This document shows, in pieces, positions 1-9,900 of a DNA stretch of 64,000 nt. A program made the position numbers and the translations under genes. Numbering within the stretch: the first letter of the stretch is position 1; each line of letters starts with the position of its first letter. Location: NCBI RefSeq assembly GCF_014633365.1, contig NC_068350.1, forward strand, positions 29,813,119-29,877,118, read 5' to 3'. Under the pieces are notes generated by a model. The model was given only the letters and a program-made list of their open reading frames with translations, made no database searches and was not told the origin of the DNA. The stretch comes from Diospyros lotus. Lineage: Eukaryota; Streptophyta; Magnoliopsida; Ericales; Ebenaceae.

Positions 1-207
1 GCCCATTGTAAGAAGAGAGGGTATGCTGAAAATTATTGATATTGAATCTCTATTTTCCTCTCTACATTTCTCTCCAATTCTCCCTCTCGTTTCTCTCTAT
101 TACTCTCTCCCTTTCTACTGATTTCTTCCCCCATTTCTCCTCCTACAATTCTGATTTCATTCCCCAATTCCTCTTCTAACCCATCACAGACCCTAGGTTC
201 GTGACAC
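1..207. repeat. Pyrimidine-rich LTR-like fragment cut by the window edge
   Basis: A CT-rich stretch rich in CTCTC, TTCCCC and ATTTCTCC runs, ending in CCTAGGTTCGTGACACA. It resembles in composition and ending the LTR-like insert at 52228-52537, which ends in CTAGGGTCTAACA. No coding potential. I infer the 3' part of an LTR; the left boundary is outside the window. Confidence 0.35.
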
Positions 208-214
208 ATGTTTC

Positions 215-1200
215 ATGCACAATCAGTCAATAATGGAAGCCATATACTTGGTGAGGCACACGATGAAATGATTTAAAGATAAACCAAAGGATTATATAGA
301 CATATTATATAGATCTAGGAAAGGCATATGACAATCTCCAAAGAAGTCTAATGGAAGGTCTTAAAGAAGATGTGAATTTGAGTTATCTATATACAGATTT
401 TTAAAGACGTGTTAAACTCGAGGAGGAGATGGTGAGATTTTTCCAATTGAAATTGGGTTCCATTAAGGATTTTTACTAAAGCCTTATCTCTTTGCTCTAG
501 TGATGGATGAACTTACTAAGCACATATAAAAAGAGGTGTTTTGGTTTATAATGTTATTTGCAAATAACATTGTCTTAATAGATGAGACAAAAATGAAAGA
601 CGAACACTAAGCTCAAAGTATAGGATTATTACCTAAAAATTCATAGGCTTCAAGTTGAACAGAATGAAAACCAGATACATAGACTATAAATTAGTAGAAA
701 TAGGAGTATGAAAAAATTTATAGTGAAAGTTGAAATCATATCATTCCAAGAAAATATCATATCAAATATTTTGGATAGATTATCAAACAAAAAAAAGGAA
801 TTATTAAGGATGTTATTCACAAAATTAATAGAGAAGTGTGTCCAATTTTTTATAATAGTAAAATCCTATTAAAGATAAGAAAAAAAAAGTTCATGAAACA
901 GCTATAAGATCAACTTTGTTATATGTCATGGAATGTTCGACCACAAAACACCAACATGAGCAAGATATGGGTGTCACATAGATAAGGATGTTATAGTGGA
1001 TGTGCGACTTCATAAGATATGATAGAATTAGAGATAAGATTATTCCTCATAATATTGGAGTTGCTCCTATTCAGATAAGATGCATAAAAAATAATTAAAA
1101 TAGGTTGATCATATGAGATGATGATAGTTTTCAAGGCAATATTGGGTTTACATCCTATGAAGCAGAATGTTTAAAATTAGTCCTCCCTTTATGTTAATAT
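215..1200 (+). mobile_element. Decayed RTE-type LINE fragment (reverse transcriptase part)
   Basis: Read on the plus strand, short stretches match plant RTE-clade LINE reverse transcriptase. IDLGKAYD at 309-332 corresponds to the family's IDLEKAYD motif, and GFKLNRMKTRYID lies around 651-690. The order of motifs fits the RT domain followed by the region before the C-terminus. Many stops and frameshifts break it and no ORF of useful length remains. It probably lies in intron 4 of the minus-strand PGPS gene. The 5' endonuclease half is missing. Confidence 0.6.
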
Positions 1201-1270
1201 TTGGAATGCATAAATATGACAGAACCTAGAGAAGACAATAGCACAATACTAAACAATTTGGAACATAATT

Positions 1271-1720
1271 GGCTTGACAAAGGAAGTATACATGAGATGG
1301 TCGATGCAAAGGAACTTATTTACTGTCGTATTGTGATAAGCTTAACAAAGGAAGTATACATGAGATGGTCGATGCAAAGGAACTTGTGAGAAGTTAAGAG
1401 GTAGAACTCCAACCTGAAAAGCTAGCTTAACAGGTGAAGGGATCCTCCTCCTTATATATAGCCCGGGTCTCCCTTGTGGAGGCAATGTAGAATTCTCAAC
1501 ACTCCCCCTCACGCTGAAGCTTCTCCAGTAACTGATACATGCCTAGGTGATTGGGCAGGGTACTGGTCCATGACCACAACAGCCAAGGGTTAGCTCTGAT
1601 ACCATGTGAGAAGTTAGAGGTAGAACTCCAACCTGAAAAGCACTTTTCAGGTTGGAGTTCTACTTCTAACTTTTCACAGAACTTATGTACTGTCGTATTG
1701 TGAACCTCTCTTATCTAAAC
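1271..1720 (+). repeat. 69-bp tandem duplication, second copy interrupted by a TRIM
   Basis: A unit beginning GCTTGACAAAGGAAG (about 1271-1336) recurs from about 1340 as GCTTAACAAAGGAAG and continues to ACTGTCGTATTGTGA. The second copy is split after GGAACT by the element at 1385-1678 and resumes at 1679. The uninterrupted first copy therefore shows the sequence of the empty insertion site. Confidence 0.8.
1385..1678 (-). mobile_element. TRIM-like miniature LTR element with palindromic 5' LTR
   Basis: Flanked by a perfect 5-bp target duplication, GAACT (1380-1384 and 1679-1683). On the minus strand the 3' end is a 117-bp LTR (1501 down to 1385) starting TGTTGAGAATTC and ending CTTCTCACA. It is preceded by a polypurine tract, GAGGGGGAG (1502-1510). 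The internal domain is about 103 bp and starts with a tRNA-Met type primer site, TGGTATCAGAGC, just inside 1605. The expected 5' LTR is replaced by a 74-bp palindrome (1605-1678): the last 36 bases of the LTR facing an inverted copy of themselves. There is no coding sequence. Size and parts match terminal-repeat retrotransposons in miniature. Confidence 0.8.
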
Positions 1721-1949
1721 TACTACATTTGTATTCTTATTTCTGACTATCAGCAAGAAAAAGAGGAGATGAATGAAAAAAGGACATTGTATTTATATTC
1801 TGCAATAATGAATTGGCTACAAAGATTAAAAAAATGGACAAAGGGTGGCAAATAAAGAAGAGACAAACAGATATCTTTAGGCACTCGCAAAGCAAAATGC
1901 ACATGTTAGCCTAGCTCCATAAAAAAATAAAAAGAAAGCGTATCCTCAC
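1684..1949 (-). other. Intron 4 of the PGPS gene, donor side
   Basis: AT-rich sequence between the donor of PGPS exon 4 (GAG|GTGAGG, read on the minus strand at 1950/1949) and the transposon cluster. I find no further PGPS exon (the family continues with a conserved ITMSAVREWAASQ-type segment) between here and position 1. Confidence 0.5.
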
Positions 1950-3233
1950 CTCTCTACCAATTATCATAATTGCAGGTACAGTCAGTAGCCATTGCATTTG
2001 AGCAAACATAGGAACCTCCAAGGGTCTGCTACACAACAAGATTAAGGTGGCAGCAACCATGAGCTGCATTCAGTAAGCATGATAATCAAATATAAAGCTC
2101 TTAAACGACTTACATAGTGGAGTCTTTGTTTCCTCTTGCAAGTCCAGAAAAACCTCTCACACACTCAACCAAAGCAAACCAATAGATAACAATACATGCC
2201 ATATTGATAAAGAGAGCATTTACCTTATCAGCTACTGGATCTAGAAATGCACCAAATGCAGTTCCTAACCTCATCTGAAAATAGTTAAGGCATGAGAAAA
2301 TATTAAAGGCATATAAAATGTCCATCAAATTCATATCCATAGTTTTTAAAGGCAAAAGCATTGCATACTCTGCGAGCAAGGTATCCATCAAGCCAATCTG
2401 TAATTGCCGCAGCTATGAAAATACTTGCCGTAGCAGTTGTTCCCCAACAATTATCCATGTAAAAAGCTATTCAAAAAGTGAATTGTATATGTCTCATTAA
2501 ATGTGACCATTCAACAAGGCATGATTCAGAAACAAAGCATAACACAATTGAATATGTGTCCAGACACCGCTCTATTTTCACATGAAAGTTGGCAAAAAAA
2601 ATGTTTATAAAAACAGATCGTTATCATACACGTAGAACAGAATTTTGAATATATCCACAATCTACCAGATGTGCATTCAAAATCAGCTCAAAACTCAAAA
2701 CTAGCTTTTTGTCTCCATTCGACATAGCACTACCACATTGTTTCAAACTTTCAAGTCTTTCATCATGATCACAATAATTTAGGACGGATAGATGTAGAAT
2801 CAAAATGAAACAGCAGGAAGAACTTTGTAGTTACCATGAAACATCATGGAAGGTTGATTGTTAAATCTACATAACGATTCCTAGGAAATCAAATACAACC
2901 AAAAGGCAAAACTTTTATCTGATTACTCAACCTCTTTGCCTGCGCACGTCTCAACAGAAATTAAATAAATAACGTGGGCATTTTTCGTAGAAATCGGCAG
3001 GGTAAAATAACTTTTCCAGGTAAACAAACGGAGGAGCAAAAGGAGAAAGAAATAAAAAGAGAGCCTAACTTACTTGAAACGAGAAGCGGAATGGCAGCGA
3101 CTCGAGATATGGTCAAGATAGTGGGCAATGTGAGCAGCTTGTGTTCCGGCGAACGCGGTGGTTGGCGGAGGTCCTGCGGAGAGGCATTGTCCTGAGGCGG
3201 CGGCCAATGGCTGGTTCTGTTCTCGAAACCCAT
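1950..3233 (-). CDS. PGP1: Phosphatidylglycerophosphate synthase, exons 1-4 (3' part off window)
   Basis: This enzyme joins CDP-diacylglycerol and glycerol-3-phosphate to make phosphatidylglycerophosphate, the committed step to phosphatidylglycerol in plastids, mitochondria and ER. Exons on the minus strand: 3233-3074, 2466-2369, 2274-2224 and 2063-1950. All junctions are GT-AG and phases agree (1, 0, 0). The 140 residues cover the N-terminal membrane segment (KLLTLPTILTISRVAAIPLL), then FIAAAITDWLDGYLARR and MRLGTAFGAFLDPVADK. These contain the complete CDP-alcohol phosphotransferase signature D-x2-DG-x2-AR-x8-G-x3-D-x3-D, with all catalytic Asp residues. LMVAATLILL and TVPAIMIIGRE follow. 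The wording is closest to Arabidopsis PGP1/PGPS2. The ATG at 3233 is the first in frame; the upstream in-frame stop is at 3426-3428. That start gives a short N-terminus like the non-plastid isoform, but see the alternative leader at 3234-3730. The conserved C-terminal third is absent, so the gene is split by a transposon-laden intron or truncated. Confidence 0.88.
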
Positions 3234-3730
3234 TCGAGTGACTCCTCCTCCTCCTCGTTGAGAAGAAAAGGAAGATCTGTGGCCAGGAAACCCTAGCTTG
3301 CTATAATAATAGGGAGACTTATCGTGCACCGGGAAGCAGGGGGTTAGCCTCCACCCTGCCAGCAACGTGTGTGGCGTGGCTATTGGGGGCGGAACAGGAG
3401 AAGTTGGGGGGTCGTCTGGGGATTCTTAGGGCGGTGGCGGTGGCGGTAGTGCGCGCCCATTTATGGGGCAGGGCGGAAACGGAGGAGGCGAAGAGGAGCG
3501 TAGACGTATAGTGCTTTTGAGATAGAGAAAGAGGGCTGGGGCAGGCATGGTGGTAATTGCACGAGGCGTAGGTTGGCGAGACATGGCATGGCATGGCATG
3601 GACTGGGAGGCCAACAATTTTTTGTCCACGATTAGTTGACGCTGGCAGGCAGGGCCTTTAGGAAATACATCGCTTGGACTTATTGGGTTGCCAATTTTGT
3701 ACCCCTCGCCGCGATGTCTCCGTTCCAACT
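3234..3730 (-). other. PGPS upstream region with a transit-peptide-like open frame
   Basis: Just upstream of the PGPS start the sequence turns GC-rich. A minus-strand open frame from ATG at 3594 to a stop at 3319 encodes 91 residues rich in Ser, Ala, Arg and Pro and poor in acidic residues, as in organelle transit peptides. It is in a different frame from PGPS exon 1, and in the PGPS frame there is no ATG between the stop at 3426-3428 and 3233. Either this is 5' UTR or promoter, or the leader is joined by a small unrecognised intron or a sequence indel. Confidence 0.35.
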
Positions 3731-5729
3731 CATTTCGGTGACACCAAATCTTCTTTTCCCCTCAATTTGAAATTGGATTAATTTAAAAGTGCAAAAATTA
3801 GGTTTGGGATGTATTACTCCCCTTCCAAACCCAAATCAAAACCTACATATATATATATATATATTAACATTTTACGTTGTTATTTATGTTTTAACTAATA
3901 AATAAATAGGTTATTAAGTTTATTAATGATGAAAATGCATAAAAATATTATTTTACAACATATTTTGTCACTCGAATGTTTTAATCTTAATTATAGATAT
4001 ATTTAAATAGATGTTGCAAGTTATTCATATTTTAAAATTATTTTAGCTCAATCACATATTTAGATAAAAGGTTGTGGATGGTTTTAGAATTAATTTAGAA
4101 TTCATTTAACATGATTTGGATGAATGATTTAGGGAATAATCGATGTGTAATTTATGCATAATTAATTCGAATAAGTGTACCCTAATCAAATATACGTATA
4201 GTAATGAAATGAATGTCGATTCCACAAGAATTAGATCACAATACCAAAATAATTTTAATTTAATATAAGTTGAACTAATTAATTAATTGGATGAATAATA
4301 ATAAAATATCTAAATTATTTATGAGAAAAACTAATTCATGAATGCATTAGGGTTTAGATTTCATTTAATTTGAGTTATGTAATTATCTATTCAACTCGAT
4401 TAAAAATAAAAAAAAATACCTTTGCAATATTTTAGAATTATTTGCATGTGATGGTGAATTTTTCTTAATTAATTAATAAAATTTCTCAAGTCATATTAAT
4501 GTTTTATTAATTCAATTTTATCATCAAATTTTTAAGCAGATATCAAAAAAACAAACAAGCATTAAGTTCTTTGGAAACCTCTAATTTCGAAAGGGGATTT
4601 GACTCACTAAGTTTTATCGATTTCCACACATAAACTAATTATCTCTCGATATCATAATCAATCATGTGATTTATATTACCTATAGATTTAATTTATATCA
4701 ATCATTTAATCAACCGTACATAAATTATTAAATTATCAAAAAAGATTAATCTTCTAAAATATTAAGTACAATAATATAAAATTTTCATACAAATAATAAT
4801 TGAGTTTTGAATGAAATTAAATAAATAGTAACATAGATTAAAACCCATCTAAACTCTAATAGAAATAATTTAATTAGATATTATTAAAATAAAAATAAAA
4901 TATAAAAAAGGAGCTTCCCACCCAAATCTGAAACAGATATAGATTGCACGAATTGGTCTGCGCCTGCCACGCCTTGCTGCAGCTCGCTTCCGCTTTCTTT
5001 GCTTTGGTACGTGTGTGGGCGTTGCGGCTTTGCTGTGCGCCTTGGCTTCCTTCAGATCCGGGAATGAGTCTTCCTCTGCCGCCTCCTTCAATTCCGTGCC
5101 AATTCCCCATCCTTATTAATATAATATTATATATATATATAATACACGCATGTCCTACCTCCTCTAATCCCTTCTCCTTAAATTTCAATTTAATAATATT
5201 ATGTATTATATTATACCTCTTATTATATTATTATTATTATTGTTATTATATATATATATATATGTATTCACGCAACCCCTTAAACCTTCTCCAAATTGAA
5301 CTTCCCATCTTAATATATATACACACAGATGCATGCCATGCCCATCTCCAATTTCAACATCAATTTCTGCCACTGCCTCCAATTTATTATATATTAATTT
5401 TTATATTATATTATAAAATTAATTTATAATATTTTTTTCTTTTTACATTCAAATCTTCAAATTAATATCTTTTGCTAGATTCTTACAAAAAAAAATTAAA
5501 ATTCATATAAACACACATTTTAAATAAAAAACAACACAGAATTAAGATAAAAATATACATACAATTAAGATCTATTGATAATTTCTTATGAAAATCTTTG
5601 AATACGTAAAAATAGTGTTAAAAGTTAATTTTTTATTTTTTAATTAGGGTTTGAAAATAAGTTTTGAGACTTTCATTTTGAGTTTGAAGACAAAGTCGTT
5701 CTACAGGGTCAGACGAACCTATCAAGCGG
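3731..5729. other. AT-rich intergenic sequence
   Basis: No gene found. The sequence is strongly AT-rich with TA microsatellites near 3846-3865, 5125-5142 and 5247-5263. A short GC-richer island at 4930-5100 carries only overlapping shadow frames with no recognisable protein. Confidence 0.5.
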
Positions 5730-6003
5730 CTCACAAAAAAGGGTAAAAAGACGATTTTGCCCTCATCTGCTTTGCAAATTTACAAAGTGGGCCACTACCC
5801 CGCCCTGCTGCTCTTGTCTCCCTTGCCATGGTCGCTGCGGTTGCCTCAACTGTCGAAGAGGCGAGGCAGTGATGACAGAAAGACGATGGAGACAAGGCGG
5901 CGGCCATGGTAAGGGAGGCAAGAGTAGCAAGGGCGGGCCAAATCCATGAAAGGGGAAGGAGAGAGCAAGGCGTGGGGTAAAATCGTCTTTTTACCCCTTT
6001 TCG
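5730..6003. repeat. Fold-back (long inverted repeat) element
   Basis: Two arms of about 100 bases face each other around a loop of about 75 bases. The left arm starts AAAAAAGGGTAAAAAGACG (5735 onward) and runs through CCGCCCTGCTGCTCTTGTC to CCATGG near 5829. The right arm runs from CCATGG near 5905 through GGCAAGAGTAGCAAGGGCGG to CGTCTTTTTACCCCTTTT near 6001. The arms are imperfect but clearly complementary over most of their length. No transposase and no obvious target duplication. A MITE-like or fold-back transposon is likely; the RNA could form a long hairpin. Confidence 0.65.
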
Positions 6004-6912
6004 ATAACCCCGTCGGACTTTTTAGAATTTTTCTTGCACACGACATCCCCCATCTTGGACTTGCCCCTTTGCCATTCCTATGTGGACTCTATTTTAAACA
6101 TAAGGTAATAGATTTAAATTTTCTCACTATTTTTAAGTATATCCTCACTTTAAAAAAATATTTACTTTAATTCAATAGGACAATGAGATTTACCAAATCT
6201 TGTCTCCAAACTTGAGAGAGAGAATACCTGACCCCAGGACCTAGAAACCCCGTGACCAAAAGAAAATGCCAGTTCAATTTTTGTAAAGCAATAATGTCAT
6301 TATAAAATTTTGAGTTAATTACCAAAAAACCATCAACCCTTTTGTTACTTTTAATTTTTATAATAGTAAGTCCAAACTCTCAATTCTTATTAAAATTTAA
6401 AATAACAATGTAAGGGCGAACTCACCCGGCTAAAGTAAAGAGTATAAGTGAACTTTAACCTAGACGGTGGTGAGAGTAGGAGTAGACTTTTAATCAACTC
6501 AACCGACCAAATCAGCCCTTAAAACTAATCCCACTGTCCAAAGAATTAATTAATGTGAGGAAGAACATGAATTTTACTTGCAACAACCTTAATTATGGAG
6601 CGACAGCATACAAATGACCATTTGCCGACTGGGGTTTATTGCATGTATGATATAGGAGGGCAGATTCTCGAGCTATATTTGACAAGAGGGGGCCGTGGGG
6701 TAAGGGAAGAAACTCACACTAAATCTCGGTATGTGAGCTTAGTTTGGTTCGGTTTGGTGTCTACACACAAATACAAGAAATAGAACAACACAACTCTATA
6801 ATCTCAACAAGGTACAAAGGAGGCCGATACATCGAAGACACTGCCGTCTGCATCTGGTCAGTAAAAATAATACACGGTGACCGCGGGATCTTGAGTGGAG
6901 CCATCCATCCCC
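6004..6912 (-). other. Intergenic sequence and probable VSR 3' UTR
   Basis: No coding region recognised. The part next to the VSR stop codon (about 6600-6912) is of mixed composition and probably includes the VSR 3' untranslated region. No clear AATAAA signal was identified on the minus strand. Confidence 0.4.
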
Positions 6913-9900
6913 TCATATACCGGCTTGAGATACACGGTTAGGGACCACCTCCACTTGATCATCCAAAGGCATGTACTGAGCCATGATACCCCGAATCTCC
7001 GAGTCCATGTAGCTCTGAAACAATTGAGTTCTAGTCACTGTTAATACGACGGCAGAGAGAAACGACGCAACGATGCAATTTAAGGGAGGGAGCAAATAGA
7101 GGTAACTATGAGCAAGTTCACTGAGATAATGAAGACAAATCCAGGCATCTCTATTTGCTTGTTCTCGCCCTCTTCTCGCTTACTCACTCTTTATTCTATT
7201 TGAGTTCAAAACCTACCTACTCGGCCTCAATCAACTTGTGTCAATTCAGATGATGAGTCTACCTAAAAAGGTACGTGGCTGATACGTCTGTGACACGGGC
7301 TGGAAGTGTGGGGCATCTTTAATGGGGAAAATTGAGACCAATTTGACCACAACGCAGGATGAAGTAATATTGAGCGTTAAGAGAAGAAGGAAGAAGACAT
7401 ACCCGGATTCTGTACTTGTAGATGGCATATCCACCCAAACCAGCAAAGGCCATGCCGAGAATAACAACCCAAACAAGCCCCCAGCTAACCTTTGTCTTCA
7501 CATCGTTACCTGCATTTTCCCAATATAAAACTTAGCTGCAAAAACAAGCAAAGGACAACAAGGCAACTAGAAAAGATCTTCACGTGTACTATCCAGGGAA
7601 TTCAGGTTGTTACAAATTACAACCTAGTAGCTTAAATTTACATCATCATATCCAAACACCTGTATAATGACAGTTCGACATATTGGTAATTTCATGAGAT
7701 GATAGACGTGTTTGGACTCACTTATGCATGTGTCATATTCCTGCATGTACAATAGATTGCTGCTGCAGCTGCACGCATAACTTCCCCATGTATTCTTGCA
7801 TTTGCACTCTGGGCATTGGCAGGTCAAATTTTCTTTGCATTCGTCAATATCTGGAGGACAGGAAACAGAAGCACGTGGATTGAGCCTTGAGGTATGCATT
7901 AGATCAGCCTACTGGCCTATAAATACTATCAATCCACGAGAAGGTGGTCATTAATAATGAGGAAGGTGAGTGTTTGGTGAAGGAATTCGAGATCAAAGAT
8001 TTGGCGAGATTAAAATATTTTTTGAAAATAGAGGTGGCTTATTCAAAAGAAGGCATATTCATTTCCCAGCAAAAATATATAGTGGATCTCCTAAATGAAA
8101 CTGGACTGCTAGGTTGCAATGGCATTTGAAACCCCTATTGACCCGAATCATAAGCTAGGAGAGGCTTTGGAGGACAATATGGTTGACAAAAGGGCTTATC
8201 AGAGGCTAGTAGGGAAATTGATATATCTGGCCCATACTCAGCCAAATCTAGCCTATGTTGTAGGGGTAGTCAGTCAGTTTATGCACAACCCAAAACAAAG
8301 TCATCTCAAAGTTGTGTACAGAATACTTTACTATCTAAAGGGAGCACCTAGTAAAGGCCTTTTATTCAAGAAAGGAGAAGTCATGACACTAGAGGCCTAT
8401 ACAGACGCTAACCATGCAGGATATGTTGTAGATAGAAGATCAACTTTTAGCTATTGTACCATGTTGGGAGGAATTTGGTGACATGGAGAAATAAAAAACA
8501 AAACGTGGTTGCTAGGTCAAGTGCTGAGGCGGAATTTCGATCCATGGCTCTAAGTATGTGTGAGTTATTGTGGCTAAAAATTTTACTAAATGATCTCAGG
8601 ATTGAATGGACCACCCCTATGAAGCTCTATTGTGATAATAAGTTAGCAATCAGTATCGCTCATAAATCAGTTCAACATGACCAAACAAAGGATGTTGAAA
8701 TAGACAGACATTTCATAAAAGAAAAATTTGTGGCTAAATTTTTTACTAAATGATCTCAGGATTGAATGGACCACACCTGTGAAGCTCTATTGTGATAACA
8801 AGTCAACAATTAGTATCGCTCATAATCCAATTCAACACAACCAGACAAAACATATTGAAGTAGACAAACATTTCATAAAGGAAAAATTGGATAGTGGACT
8901 AATATGCACACCCTACATTTCATCACATGATCAGTTAGCAAACATGCTAACCAAGGGCCTACCTGCAGTTGTGTTCAAAAGAATGATGAACAAAATCGGG
9001 ATGCATGATATTCACGCCCATTCTTGAGGGAGAGTGTTGACAATTACGGTTTTTTTGGTGTCGGCAATTAGGTCTTGTTCCCAATCTCGGACAAGACTCA
9101 ATCAGTATTGATTGATTGATTAATGATTGATTGATTATGATTGTATATATTTCCTAAATTAGGGTTGTATCTTCTAGATCTAGATTATTATATATTTCCT
9201 TAATTTGGTGTATCCTAAAAGTTGTATATTTCCTAATCTAGGTTTAGAAAACTTTTCTAAGCTAGTCTTTGGCAACTTCCTAATCTTGTAAGGAAGTCTG
9301 TATAAATCAGCATTCTCTCATGAGAGATGAATAAGATTGAAGAGAAGCATTTTTACTATTTTTCTTGACATGTTGGAAGAATCTTAGCATATATTGAGAT
9401 GGCAATGGCAAAATAGTGTGCAAGAATGAATATTTAATTCATTCTGATGGCTTGCCGTGTCCAATAATCTTTAATTCAATAATCTTTGTTAAGTAGCAAT
9501 GTTCCTGACATTAATCAGTAAAAACTAAGAACCAGTAATGCGATACCTTCACATTTGTTGACTCCATCACCCCTGAACCCTGGCGGACACTTGCAACCTT
9601 TTGAATGATCATCCTGAAAGTTCATCAAGTACACTCTTACTGAGCAAGTCCAGTGATATGAATCAACTCCTACGGATAAGAATGACAGATACAGTTTCAG
9701 AGGGCACTGGGTTAAGTAACCACATACAATGCATGCAGAATAGGTCCTGCCGTCCCGGGTCTCCCGCCAACAGCCCCCATTATTTACTCCACACCGTAAA
9801 GCACCTGAAGCTGTTAAACCAAATATGCTCAAAATGAGGTAAACATAAACTGCTCAACACATTTTGTTTGTGTACAAATTCAACAACTGGATTTAAGCAT

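Larger units (their letters stand above)
7930..9510 (+). mobile_element. 5'-truncated Copia retrotransposon in VSR intron 9
   Basis: Antisense to VSR. It encodes the C-terminal part of Ty1-copia pol. From 7944 the [18 protein letters not shown] and [11 protein letters not shown] motifs mark the end of reverse transcriptase. RNase H follows, with [16 protein letters not shown], a [11 protein letters not shown] segment, LYCDNK and DRHFIKEK. A frameshift lies near 8110-8120 and another near 8480. A polypurine tract TTGAGGGAGAG ends at 9034 and a 3' LTR follows. Gag, protease, integrase and most of RT are absent, as is the 5' LTR, so target duplications cannot be tested. It cannot move on its own. 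Confidence 0.9.

Noticed and set aside
2110..2223. Extension of PGPS exon 3 as an open frame to 2110
   Set aside because: A proper GT donor at 2223/2222 ends the exon after DPVADK, and the next family segment (LMVAATLILL) starts at 2063; the extension has no family similarity.
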